From contig AP026164.1 in assembly GCA_030295235.1 (NCBI GenBank), forward strand, positions 1,674,001-1,738,000: DNA of 64,000 nt, read 5' to 3'. The notes beneath the pieces are model-generated. The model was given only the letters and a program-made list of their open reading frames with translations, searched no databases and was not told the DNA's origin. The position numbers and the translations under genes were made by a program. Numbering within the stretch: the first letter of the stretch is position 1; the number at the start of each line of letters is the position of its first letter. Below are positions 44,690-55,520 of the stretch, piece by piece. Source of the stretch: Fistulifera solaris. Its lineage: Eukaryota > Bacillariophyta > Bacillariophyceae > Naviculales > Stauroneidaceae.

Positions 44690-45660
44690 TTCTCAAGAAT
44701 TGTGATGAGGTCCCACTAGTGGCAGTAGCGGGACTTGTTATAGCTCTCACGAAGTTCTTCTGGTTTTCGGAATACCCACTGAAAATGAACTTGAGAGCGC
44801 TTCATTTTGTGCCAAGTTCTTTCTTCGCAGATCTAGCGGCATTTTCAGGAAATGCGACGAATCGTCACTGAGATTACCGGATTTGGCGGGACTTGCATTC
44901 TTCTTTTGGATGTCTAATCGCCTTTTAAATACATGTGATGAATCGTCACTAGCAGACGGGCGGGACTTGCATTAGTGGGTTCTGTCTTCGGTATCTTTAT
45001 AATCATATCTTCAGGAATCGTGATACTGGGTTGTTGGACTGTTTCGAATGAGATCTTGGCAGTGCTCTCAGATTACCCCTCTTCATAGTTGGCATCTCAA
45101 CTATGGAAGAAACTGCTGTGGCGGGACTTCCTGCTTTTGCTTCTGCAATCGGTGGCGGTTTCAACTTCTTTTTACGGGCATGAGTCGGGCCTTTGGCTCT
45201 GGAATTTGCTGTCAGTTTCGATCTTTTCCTTTTTTGTGTTGTATTCTCATTCATTGAAGACTCGATAGTCAAGGCATGAGCTCTGATATCAGGTGGTGGC
45301 TTCAGATTTTGACTCTTCATGGTCGGCCTCTCAAAGATTGACGAATCAGTTGTGGCGGGACTTGTTCCTTCAGCTTTTTGATTTGGTGGCTGTTTCGGCC
45401 GCTTTCCTCTTCTCGTTGCCATTTTGACTAATGAAAAATCTGTTGTTGCTGGACTGGAAGCACAAGCTGTTGTGGTCGGGCGGTGGTTTCAAATTCGGTC
45501 TGGATGCGGTCGCTGTCTTCAATATCGATGACTTTGCGGTAGATGGACTTGCCTTCATGCTTTTAAATTGCTACTTGTTTGGATCTCCTCTTTGTTCTAG
45601 TTGTTGGCATTTCATTTACTGAATATTCTGTTGTTGCGGGACTTGAGGCAAAAGCATTAT
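44690..45660 (-). repeat. Degenerate peptide-coding repeats inside the MULE
   Basis: A GCGGGACTTG-type phrase recurs about seven times at irregular spacing (near 44728, 44888, 44970, 45121, 45355, 45452, 45637). On the minus strand it encodes variants of S-P-A-T-T/A-x-S-S-I-x-E-x-P-T-M. Examples are TSPATTDSSIFERPTMK, GSPATAVSSIVEMPTMK and SSPATTEYSVNEMPT. Between them are Lys/Arg/Pro-rich stretches. It looks like a disordered linker expanded by duplication between the zinc knuckle and the protease. Confidence 0.6.
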
Positions 45661-45998
45661 GTGCGGTGCTTGGTTCCACATCTTCATCCTCTAGAATTGT
45701 CGACAGATGACCCGAGTGTGCACTGTTCAGACGGGAATCGTCATGGATGCCTACCTCGACATCATCAACCATGGTCAATTCTTGTTCGTGACTTCTTCTT
45801 TCCGTGTAATCCTTGTCACGAATAATTACTACAATATCTCGGTTACTACCTGACGGAGCAAGGTCCATATCCAGAAGATAGTTATTTTCGTTGTCGTCTT
45901 CAGCGTGAATTTCTGCAGCGTCTTCTCCAGTAAGCTTTAAAATCCGTGACTGGACAATGGCATTGGCTGCATCAGAGTCTTCTACTAAGCCAATCTTG

Positions 45999-46241
45999 TC
46001 AATATTGTGAAGGCCATGTCCTCCCGGAGGTATCATCGTTGTCCAAATCTTCAGAAGTAATTCCTGCATCCATGTCAATGACGCATGTTGGGAAATGGTT
46101 GACCAGAATTGCGCCAGTTTCAAGTAATGCAGGATCCATGTACCTTCGATCATCTTTGAGGTAGTCCAGACACTGTCGAATTGTGTGATTCGGTGATCTG
46201 CAGTGAAAGCAGTGCCGAGGTAAGGGCTTGCCGTCTCTCAC
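45999..46241 (-). CDS. Zinc-knuckle segment of the MULE protein
   Basis: Minus frame with KPLPRHCFHCRSPNHTIRQC, a CX2CX4HX4C zinc knuckle. It is followed by an acidic region (DMDAGITSEDLDNDD). MULE transposases commonly end in such a knuckle. It probably belongs to the same protein as the upstream transposase pieces. Confidence 0.6.
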   Translation of the reverse strand: MRDGKPLPRHCFHCRSPNHTIRQCLDYLKDDRRYMDPALLETGAILVNHFPTCVIDMDAGITSEDLDNDDTSGRTWPSQY

Positions 46242-46957
46242 GTTTAAGGCCCAAGAGTTGATTCTAGCTGTTGCATGTGTTCCGCCTTTGGTTTGGTCCC
46301 AAAATCAAACAGACCATCGGGCGGCAATCGCTTCTGCTATTGCATCGTTATTTCGACTGAGCTTGTTCTTTGAACTTGGCTCATACTCCTTTGTCATTCG
46401 TGCTGATTCCAGCGCCGATTGCTTCTTTTTCTTTGACTTACGTGGTCCCGGTTCACCATTACTGATTATTCTGTTCCCCGAGTTAAGCTTGTCAGTGTAA
46501 GTTGGTGATGGATAAATGTTTTCTGATTGATAAGCAAGCTTGATATCCCCAAATCCCGGGACGTCAAGTCGCTGGATAGTTGTTAAGAAACTCTGTAAGG
46601 AAGCCGGCGATCACCACTTGTCGGAACTTTTCCAAACTCTTCGTGAGAATTCGCGAAAACACAGAGGGTGGGATTGAGGGCCAAGTTGAGGATCTTGTAC
46701 GTGAAACAAGGTTGATGTGGCCGCAGTAGATTTCCCGCATCGCTGTTCTACTGCAGGAGCAGTACAGGGACGGAGTGCTCGTGGGTTCATAAGTAACATA
46801 CTCCGTCTTCTTGTGCTTTTCAGCCGTACAATTTGAATTTCAAACTGCCATCGGGCATCCTTCAGCATCCTCTATTACAAAATCTAGATCTTCATTGCCT
46901 GTATCTTGCAAGCTTCGAAAGTATATGGTGAGGAACCTAGCAGATTTGGTTGTTATT

Positions 46958-48480
46958 TCATCTCGAAATTGTCGAAGAGATTCGGCAGCCGCCATCAAAA
47001 AAGTTAGAAATGGCTAGTGGAGGGGTATTAGTCCTCACTTCATGATGTAGAAGCCACTGCTGGGCCGATTCGACATGATTTGTTGAACAGAAACCATATA
47101 AAGGGAACTTGTTTCCAACTGGCACGTGATCGTTGAGCAACCACCTCCATTCGCCGACGTCTCCACTTATCTCTGTGAAGCCATTCACTTCAGCTAGATA
47201 GGTAAAATATAGGGGCTCCCACATAGATTCATGTTGACTCGGTGTATTTCCAAACACAGTCCAATGAGTAGGATGAATTGTCCCAAGAACATAGATAACA
47301 ATTCACACCGGTACTAAGAGTTTCGTTTTCTTCAATTTGTGGAAGCGCTTTGACAAGCTTCTTCGCAGCATCCAAGAAGGCGTTAACATCTGGAGCGCTT
47401 TGCATCTCATAAACCAAGCGACCGCTCTGCCCTCTCAGCGATCGTTGATTGATATTGAATAGATGGTAAATGTTTGAAGAATATGAATCAAGCAATACTT
47501 CACGGAAACAACCAGTCCATAATGTTCTGCCAACGCTCGGACAGCGGCGAGAATGTGTCCTCGGTCAGTGAATACTGGAAACTCTTCGAAATTGAACCCA
47601 GCTTGATACATCATGAGAAGGATATATATCATCCCTTGCTTGTTTTCCGAGGGAATCAACCCAAAACCAAGTGGAATGTTACTTCCATTTCCATCGACCC
47701 CTATGATCGGGACTCCAATTCCATCGTGTTCGGGTATACGGATGTGTGTTCCGTCTAAAAGATTGCAGGAATGCAGGCATTTCTAAAGAAGTGCGCGGCA
47801 TTCTCAATGAACACAGTTGACCGAAAAAGCATGAGTTCTGGTCAGTTTCTAAATTGACGGAGGCATTTGGATTTAGCTCGACATATTTCCGAAGATACTG
47901 GGCCAACAGCTCATTGTACATCAACAAATCCTTTCGGTAGACCTCACGGAAGTGTTTCTTGAGATTTGAATGCATTGTCGGGCCAACTTCGATGTCGAAA
48001 CCCTCTTTCCTGAGGACGGCGTTGAGATTCTTGCGAGTAGCATGACTGTCGAAGTTTGGTGCCTGGAAGCATGTTTTGAAGAAGTCTTGAACAGCAGGAA
48101 TGTTCTGCACTATCATTGATTTTCTGCGGCAGTCCTTTGGGAGGTCGTTTGTTGGAGTGCAAAACAAACTGTGCCTGAAGTTAGTACTAGGATGGTCGTA
48201 GCAATCGAAGTTCGCTTTTCCTTGAACTTAAGTGAGAACGTTTTGCAGCAAGTGCACACGTAGCAAGGGCTTTCTCCGTGCTTGCTGACATCTCGTAAGA
48301 GCTTTCGATCACACAAAAGCGATGCTGCGGAGAAGCTCCTCGTGATCATCCTCAGGGATCGGTTTGTCATAGAGAAACTTTTCAAAATCATACGGACCGG
48401 TTGGAGGAAGTGCCCCATATTTTTGCATAATCGTGACGAATGATCGCCGCCCTTCGTTTCAATGATCGACATGTTAATGT
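46958..48480 (-). CDS. MULE transposase (in several frame pieces)
   Basis: Minus-strand pieces in order. First, a Cys-rich N-terminal segment (SPCYVCTCCKTFSLKFKEKR). Then a helical domain (VLRKEGFDIEVGPTMHSNLKKHF, shown here in part). Then the catalytic region: first Asp in LDGTHIRIPEHDG, followed by GVDGNGSNIPLGFGLIPSEN; second Asp in FPVFTDRGHILAAV with YCLIHILQTF; the C-terminal CSTNHVESAQQWLL. This is the MULE (pfam10551-type) DDE transposase pattern. Frame changes near 47670 and 48140 and gaps near 47440-47500 may be introns or homopolymer errors; with identical element ends, the original copy may well be active. Confidence 0.7.
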
Positions 48481-48642
48481 TGTAAAAGAGCAACAGTAGG
48501 AACGGAAGGGCAACTATGACAATAAGGAATGCAGCGTTCTGATCATCTTGTCGGCAGTCGGAACGGAACAAACGCACAACGCGAACGATTGTGCGGTTAT
48601 TGTGCGTGACCTAAGTAGAACTAATGATGGATGGAAGGCCTT

Positions 48643-48772
48643 TAAGTAATTAGTACCACATCCAATGGCGCGTACTCTACTGTAAAGTTGAATGTAGTCA
48701 GTTAACGTCTCTCCTAACGGGAGAGCTATCGGAAGAGGTTCACCCTGGTTGGAGACCTAACGGAAGTCTCCC
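48643..48772 (-). repeat. MULE terminal inverted repeat, right
   Basis: 130 bp, the inverted counterpart of 42927-43056, ending GGAAGTCTCCC. It is followed directly by the right target duplication at 48773-48781. Confidence 0.92.
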
Positions 48773-48781
48773 GTATCGTCC
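48773..48781. repeat. MULE target-site duplication, right
   Basis: GTATCGTCC, identical to 42918-42926. Read as codons it is V-S-S and is in frame with the downstream host gene. Confidence 0.9.
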
Positions 48782-49999
48782 TCGTCCTCGCCCTCGTCAC
48801 GGTTCCTTATCTTCGTAGGTTTCGGAATTGTGGGCTTGTTCTTGCCGTATTACAGTTTCTTGTCCCTCTATTCGAACCATCAACAATCTACTGTTACACA
48901 AATACCCGAAAAGATAGAAGAAACAACACCCAATTGGACCCTTCCAGAATTACCGACTCAAATCTACCAAGTCAACGTTTCGAATTTACCACCACCACTA
49001 CCACCACCACCACCCATTCATTCCCAATTTCTCATTTACAAAGGTTTTATGAAAGGACAAGGGACAGGAAATCATATGAATGGACTCCTCGCGACGCATT
49101 TGTTGGCACTCGAATTCAATCGCACCGTGTGTGTCAGTCCCGATTATAAAGAATTTCATTTGGCCTTTCGGTCTCGACAACCTGCGCTACAAAAAGCATG
49201 TGCTCCCATCATACAAGAATACAATGACAATGTCAATCTCCGCATCATGCTCAATAACTTTGGGAAACCACCGAATGAATGTCGCCTCCAACAACAATTG
49301 GCCGATCGGAACCAACCGGTTTGGGTCATTTTGGCCAATACGTATCCTCGGTGGCCCGCGGTCCCGCCCCATTTCTTTTTTCAGTATTATGAACCGACCC
49401 CAGCGTTGTTGGCGTGGTTGCCGTACGAAACATCACCCCAAACTGTCGTGCATTTACGCACCCCCGACAAACACGGGGCCGATGATCGGGCCGGTCTCGA
49501 CAATGCGACATTTGCCAGGTTGTATCAAATTTTACCGTCCGATACCTTCTTAGTTACCAACAATGTGGCGTGGTACGATCATTTCCCTATGTGGCAGCAT
49601 CCAGCTTGGACCATTGTCCAACATACGGCGACTTCCAGATTCTGGGGTGACACACCGGAACATCACGAGAACAATCGGGCCGTACAAGTCTTACAAATGT
49701 GGGTGGATTGGTTCACCATCTTATCGGCGCAACGTGTCTTTCATACGGCATCGGATTTTTCACATTCCGCGATTCATTGGCAAAATTTGGATGCCCGGAT
49801 CATCCATGGCGTCCATGCCAATGGAACTCTGGATTTAATACACGAATCGTGGATCCGGGATGGCCTCACACCCCGATTGGTGGATCGTACCGTCAATGCG
49901 ACGACCGAGAAGGGGGAGTTGCGGTTGTGTCAATCGGACGATGAAATGGTGTGGTTGCGGAGACGAAAAAAGAAAAGTGTAGCGTACATTGTGCGGTAG
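48782..49999 (+). pseudogene. 3' main part of glycosyltransferase-like type II membrane protein, separated from its start by the MULE
   Basis: The frame is open from the right target duplication to TAG at 49999 (~405 codons). Directly after the insertion comes a membrane anchor (RFLIFVGFGIVGLFLPYY), a Pro-rich stem (PPPLPPPPP), then a lumenal domain. The segment KGQGTGNHMNGLLATHLLAL with FNRT resembles the donor-binding motif of fucosyltransferase-like enzymes that begins with a G-x-x-N loop. HLRTPDKHGADDRAG, TFLVTNN and QRVFHTASDFSHSA follow. A Golgi glycosyltransferase is likely; sugar unknown. Without its original ATG 42834 it would have to start inside the domain or from a transposon promoter, so it is probably disabled on this copy. 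Confidence 0.6.
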
Positions 50000-50106
50000 C
50001 GAGATGTTGGAAAAGAAGCGTGAGCGAATGACGGGGAAAAAAATTCTTGTTCTATGTCTTCTATAATCGCTCTAAATTTGTCATTTCTGTAGTAATTCAA
50101 GTTGAA

Positions 50107-52872
50107 TTACGTAGTATTCGGTGGATTGGGGGAATCATCGATGAGATTCGATATTAAATCAGCAAGATACCCTGCCTCTGGAACAGGGTCTATTGCCTTA
50201 ACTGCGGCGTCGCCCTTACTAGGAGTTGATCTTGCAATAGTCTTTTCAAAATTGAGCATTTCGTACTCCTTTACCATTGGTTCTGTAACAAAATTAGGCA
50301 CAAAGGTGAGTCTATCATGGTCGGTTTCTGCGTCGTTGCGTTCGAGCCATGTTCAACATCCCACGTACCAGCTGCCGGTGAATCAAGTTGAACTGTTACT
50401 TCGAGTGGGACCAGAACAACTCCATCATTGCTGATTCGACAAGAAAGGGAAAACAATATTTGTTCCAAGTGACAATCTTTCTTTGGTACACCGTCCGAAG
50501 AAGATACCGTCCTTTCAACTAGCTCTTGATCCAACCGAATGCTTAACGGAGGCACTGAAAGTAATGACATACCCTGTAGCCGCTTGTCCGTTCCGTTTCC
50601 AGCCCTGGATAAGGAACGAAATGGGTGTCAGTCTTGCGTAGATGACGGGAAAAGAAAGGCAGAAACAACGTTCCAGCTTGAACTTACATGTCGGGGGAAG
50701 CGTCCAAACCGACGGCAATCCGGGTCGCCACTGGTGCCAATCCGTACAAAGCCGACATGGCACAGCATTTGGTCAAACAAGTTCGAACATCCGCACAGGC
50801 ACCTTGAATAGCACGCTGTCGTAGTTTCGGAGAGCCTTCAAGGTCTGTATCATCCCAAGAGCCACCAACACCGACACGCTGACCTAGTAAATTCATCGAG
50901 CGCATCAATGCATCAAAAGCCTCCCTTACACAGCGCCCCGTCGAAGACGCACCGGCCGCTCGTTGCTTAGTGAGTGGTAAGCTGGCCACGCGCATTGCCA
51001 TGAGTTCGCTCGCCTGGTGGTAGGGATCAGCACCAGCCAAGGTGCCGAGCAAATGGAATGGGCGTGGAAAGGTTGGGACAAAAGATCCTGTCCGTAAATC
51101 ACATTGCACGCGGAACAGAATCGTTAACGGCGAATGATCACCTTTTCCGTTATCCCTGCTTTCGTCATCTTTTCCATAATAAAATTGAATTTTGGCTGCC
51201 ACCACAATGCTACCGTGATCCAGTGACAAGTCTATCCAATGCGGTAAGATAGGAGGCTGCAATGCTTCCACCACGGCTTGGCATTTCTGATAGGCGCACA
51301 ATCGTGCTGCCGCCAATAAGGCATCACTGGCCGACAGGGCAAACGGATTCGTCGTAGCATCCAGTAAATCCTGTACAATCGATTTTGTCTTGACATCTCC
51401 TTGCGCTAATATTTCCTGTGCGCCACTCATGGATACTTGGATTCCAACACCGCATTCGGCGGTAATGGCGAGCACCAACTGACCATGTGCATCCTGAGAA
51501 TATCGAGCTTTCTTGGTCGGAATCTGTCCATCATCCGTGATTTGGTCCAAGGACAAATTTCCCACACGCGGTGGACCATAGGAATCATCGACTTTCCAAA
51601 ACAAGATTGACAAAACTCCCAACGAAGATGATGATGATTCCTCGAATTGCACTGGCTGGACTTGGATCGGTATTCCGACCGCACCCCAGGCCCCCCGTCG
51701 TAACCCCAACGCTTGTGCCGACAAGACTTCCAATTGCCACGACAATAAAAAGGTGTGTGCCACTTGAAAGAGTGCCTCCAAGGGACGTGCCGGTGGTACC
51801 GTGTTCGGTACAATGTCATCATTCATTTGCATGACGTTCGCATTGAACATTTCTTCTTCTTCGGCTTCTTGTTGCAATTTTCGGGTCTTCATTTCGGCCC
51901 GGTGCATCGCCAAGGCCGCCAATCGATGCAGGTCGTATTTTTGTCGATGACTGCATTCCAATTGGTAGTTAAATTCACCAGTCTTGGCTTGAACATGGAC
52001 ATTTAGATTCAGTAGCGTCCATTCGTCACTGTTGTCGGATGAATTAGACGGAACCACGGTCAATACGGCCGCAATGGGATATTGTTGTTTCGAACAAGAA
52101 CAAGAAGATGATGACGACGAACCCTCAATCGGACGAGGATTCCCACACGTCAATCGCACCAAGCCACCACGCAACGACAATTTCCATAATTGGTTTGACG
52201 AGTTCGGATCCCATCCCATTTCGCCCAATATTAATTTTCGTCGAACCGCCATTTGCCACGCTTCATCGACTTGACTCCATGACCACGAAGCTTCGACAGA
52301 TGTTTCGTACGGATCCGTTTGTAACAATAAATTCTGTGGCAAATCGTACCACTGGCCTAATAATTGCACATCGGCCGCTCCCACAATATCGTGCGGTGCG
52401 GCCCGGAGAGGAAAAACAATTGAGCGTGAAAGAAAAAGAGTGCATCTTGGGCTTCATCGGCTTGTGACCATGCCATCCGGGCATGTTGTAAGGCTTGACT
52501 GGACGTTGTTACGTACGTACTCCAGTCGGTGGTGGCCGCTGCTGCTGTCAAGACCGCGACTTGTTCGATGGTCCGTGCATGCTTAGCCAACCGCCACGCC
52601 AATTCGTGACGTCGTTGACTGAACGCTAAATCGGCCATGCGTTTTTTCGTCGTCGTCGTCGTCGTCGTCGTCAACAGTTCCAAACCTTCTTCGTCGGGTG
52701 CTGCAACGTCAATATCACCAGTCGTCATTTGATAGAGATCCTGAAACAAACCGTCCGTCGCCGTCAAAAGGACGTGCAACAAAGATGCGGTTTGCAATGA
52801 GCCATTGTGGGGATCTAACGTTAATTCGAGGCGGCGGGGTTCTAATTCGGTTAATGTTGTGGGATCGGACAT
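50107..52872 (-). CDS. MED14: Mediator complex subunit MED14 (two frame breaks)
   Basis: Exon 1 is 50688-52872 and exon 2 is 50107-50604 (83-bp GT-AG intron; AT|G join). The N-terminus has LLHVLLTATDGLFQDLYQM, then LAWRLAKHARTIEQVAVL and ALQHARMAWSQ, leading to GAADVQLLGQWYDLPQN: the MED14/Rgr1 N-terminal pattern with 'VL..G.Y..LP'. Later PLEALFQVAHTFLLSWQLEVLSAQ parallels the animal MED14 signature. MED14 is the backbone joining Mediator head, middle and tail at RNA polymerase II promoters. Breaks fall at homopolymers 52413-52417 and 50302-50304; one base each restores the frame. About 895 aa expected, shorter than animal MED14, comparable to other protists as far as I know. Confidence 0.72.
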
Positions 52873-53315
52873 TTGTGAATTGATTGATAGTAACGTGAAA
52901 GTAGATTGGATGTTGAATGGATATTTTTTATGACGATATTATTTGGAAGGTGTAGGATGATTTACAAGTATTTATACAAAGCGACAATCGACGAGGCCAA
53001 AAAGCGGGACACGAGAAAAAGCGGGACACGAGAAAAAAAAAGGATCCGATGCGGTGAACGGTGGACAGACGGGAAGGAATGATTTCGAGAACGACGTACA
53101 ACGTACAAGCGATCGCTCCTCACCCCGCATTATTATTTTTCTGTTAAGCGTTTTTTCTTTTATTGCGAGCAACATTCAAGAAGACGCGTTTACTTGACAA
53201 ACCAAGCAAGAAAAGCAACCAAGCTCTATCTATTGAGGCAGACGTAACAGAGTCGAACTGAAATACTTGAGAACGGACGGGCCGCATTCATTCACTAAAT
53301 TTAGCACTAAATAAT
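52873..53315. promoter_or_regulatory. Divergent promoter region MED14 / POP5
   Basis: 443 bp head-to-head. It includes the direct repeat AAAAAGCGGGACACGAG (53003-53034, two near copies). No coding frame is supported. Confidence 0.4.
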
Positions 53316-53844
53316 ATGGTGCGCTTGAAACGACGTTGGTTGATGGTACGGGTGGAAACAAATAATAATAATGATTCTTCTTCTTCTTCTTCTTCTTCTT
53401 CTTCTGTCACAAGGAAAGATTTGATACAAATGATTCGTGACAATCTAATACAACACTTCGGTCAAGCTAGGACGGCTACCGCATCCGAAACACAAGGTAA
53501 GATCGCGTGTCAGATGTGTCGTTGTCCAGGTACGTGTACATGTTTCATCTCACACACCTTCCCAAAAAAAAGTCCGGTTTTGGGACCCGGGGACACAAAT
53601 GGCATTGATTCGGACTTCTCGAAACGGATGTTCGTATGTGCGTGCCGTATTGACTTTGCGGTCCCGTCCTACCCTGCACATTCGGTCGGTACATGGATCG
53701 ACGCGGACAGTCCAAAGGGCGGCGATCCAATTTTTGAAACGACAGTACAAAGAACAAATTCTGCAAATAATGAAAGAACAGCAAAGAATGGAATTGTGTC
53801 TGCAATTGGAACAGCACCTACAATCAATTCGGCAACTGGAATGA
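53316..53844 (+). CDS. POP5: Ribonuclease P/MRP subunit POP5
   Basis: Exon 1 is 53316-53529 and exon 2 is 53573-53844, split by an unusually short 43-bp intron (GTACGT...AAAG). Together they encode 161 aa, the usual POP5 length. Marks: MVRLKRRWLMVRVE at the start, LIQMIRDNLIQHFGQA, RFWDPGTQMALIRTSRNGC with YVRAVLTL, and the C-terminal VHGSTRTVQRAAIQFLKRQ. A run of ten Ser from a TCT repeat follows the first strand and is absent from homologues I know. POP5 is a protein of the tRNA 5'-processing enzyme in the nucleus. Without the splice the frame continues to 53903 but loses the conserved C-terminus. Confidence 0.8.
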
Positions 53845-54526
53845 CGGAATGTGAATGGTTATTATTTGTTGAACAAACGATGCAGCTTGAGACCAGATCT
53901 TGAGTTCATTCTCATCAATGTCGATCTATTCATTCTGCTCACTATTGCAAACTAGAATGAACTGAGTAAGATTTTACTAGGTGCAAAACTAACTATGTGC
54001 AATGCGTGGCTCCATCTTTGACGTCAAAATAGATTGCGGATCCTTCTATCGCGAAGACAATGAGTCCGTTTCCTTTTCAATTGAAACTCTTTGTTTCTTG
54101 TGTGCTTTGCTATCAAACCAATAAGTCAACGAAACTGACTTGGTGTTTTTATAGGCAATGCGCTCGTGAAATGGATTGCGAATGATCGTGGCCAAACACA
54201 ATCACTATATACCCTTAGTGTAAGCGCACCTTTCCCATGACTCAACATTCAGTCACGAGTGAGTGTTGTGTCATCGGCATCGATCGCCATTTTGCACGCC
54301 TTGACATGGAAACACAAAGATTTTTAGATCGTCAGCTCTTTTTCGTCGTGCCATTCAGTATTACTCATCACTAACATACTGATACTATCAAAGAAACTGC
54401 GGCTCATCATCATGTATCATTCCGACAAACGGTTCTTTTTTCTCCTTTTCCGTCGTGATACTCGTTTCGCTACAACGACTGCTCACTCATCAACGCTGTC
54501 ATGCCCTGGTAGTACTGGTATCACCC
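53845..54526. other. Intergenic; possible 5' extension of the AKR gene
   Basis: About 680 bp. At the right end ATG 54412 opens a frame (MYHSDKRFFF...) that, if one T of the T6 run at 54436-54441 were a sequencing insertion, would join the aldo/keto reductase frame and give it a hydrophobic leader. The rest shows nothing recognisable. Confidence 0.4.
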
Positions 54527-55431
54527 ATGTCACGAAGGGAAGCAATTTTGCAACCCGTTTTGACCAGTACCTTACTCTCTACCGTAACAACAACAACAAC
54601 AAATACCATTTCGCCGACCGTGACATTAGCGGATCAAACGACATTCCCCGTCTGTTCATTTGGGCTGCAAATTTACAACGACCAAACCGCGTATCAGTTG
54701 ACTCGAACGGCCCTCAAGGTCGGTTATCGCAATTTCTTTGCATCTGTCTTGGCCGGAAATCAAAAAGGATTTGCGGAAGCGATCCGTGATTCGGGGATTC
54801 CTCGTGATGAACTGTATATTTGTGGGAGTGTCGTTTCGAATCGCGTGCCAGGATTCGATGCCGCCTATCAAGCCACCAGCAAAGGATGGCAACGCAATTT
54901 AATCGAATTTGCGTACGGGAATATTGATTATTTGGACCAAATCATGTTGGATTATCCCGGACCAGATGTGGCTTCCATACAAGGACAATGGAAAGCGTTT
55001 GAGGAAATGCATCAACAACAAAAGGTCAAATCGCTTAGTGTTTCCAATTTTTCGACGAAACAACTCGATGCTGTCTTGGCCAAGGCACAAGTGCAACCCG
55101 TCGTCAATCAATTACCATTTTCGGTGGCGTATCATCCGAACATGGAACAAGTTTTGGCAGAACATCGAGCGCGCGACATACTGGTTCAAGCGTGGGCTCC
55201 CTTGGGCAAGTCCCTCGGTGGACGCTTCAATGCCGCGATTCGTCAAAAGTGTGCCGTGATTGGCAAACAATACAACAAGACGTGGGCGCAAGTGGCCTTG
55301 CGGTGGATCTTACAAAAGGTGTGACGTTTACGACACAGAGTCAAAATCCCGAACATTTCGCGCAAGACTTGGATCTTTTTGATTTTGTCTTGTCGGATTC
55401 CGACATGGCTGTATTGGATTCGCTGGCATGA
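54527..55431 (+). CDS. Aldo/keto reductase-like protein lacking the catalytic tetrad (one frame break)
   Basis: From the first in-frame ATG (54527) the product is ~302 aa. An upstream hydrophobic leader is possible. The (beta/alpha)8 AKR plan is clear: FPVCSFGLQIYNDQTAYQ, ALKVGYRNFFASVLAGNQ, IPRDELYICGSVVSN, NIDYLDQIMLDYPGPD, VKSLSVSNFSTKQL, VNQLPFSVAYHP, LVQAWAPLGKSLGG and WAQVALRWILQKGV. Aligned by eye, the catalytic Asp, Tyr, Lys and His of AKRs correspond to Phe, Ala, Ser and Asp here, so reductase activity is unlikely. The frame breaks at a GG pair (55318-55319); one more G restores QKGVTF and the C-terminus to 55431. Confidence 0.75.
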
Positions 55432-55520
55432 ACCAGATCAGCTACGGGTTATGTAATTTTCATAAACCATGAAACAAAACTTTCTTACAGCTACCAATCG
55501 AGCAAGATACTACAGATAAA

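Larger units (their letters stand above)
42927..48772 (-). mobile_element. Complete Mutator-like DNA transposon (MULE) with Ulp1-type protease, 5,846 bp
   Basis: The element has 130-bp terminal inverted repeats, read by eye as identical, and is flanked by a perfect 9-bp duplication (GTATCGTCC). Its genes lie on the minus strand. From right to left they are: a Cys-rich N-terminal domain and MULE-type DDE transposase (~46960-48480), a CCHC zinc knuckle (~46180-46230), a stretch with degenerate peptide repeats (~44700-45660), and a Ulp1/C48-like cysteine protease (~43420-43970). MULEs that carry Ulp1-like genes are known in plants (Kaonashi elements). The coding frames here are broken into pieces; introns and sequencing indels may both contribute. 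Identical ends and duplication argue for very recent movement. Confidence 0.92.

Noticed and set aside
44690-45660. CRISPR-like array
   Set aside because: The repeats are degenerate, irregularly spaced and in coding register; the source is a eukaryote.
42927-48772. Reading the element as a retrotransposon because of its CCHC zinc knuckle
   Set aside because: There is no reverse transcriptase, integrase or direct terminal repeat. It has long inverted ends, a 9-bp duplication and a MULE transposase, so it is a DNA transposon.
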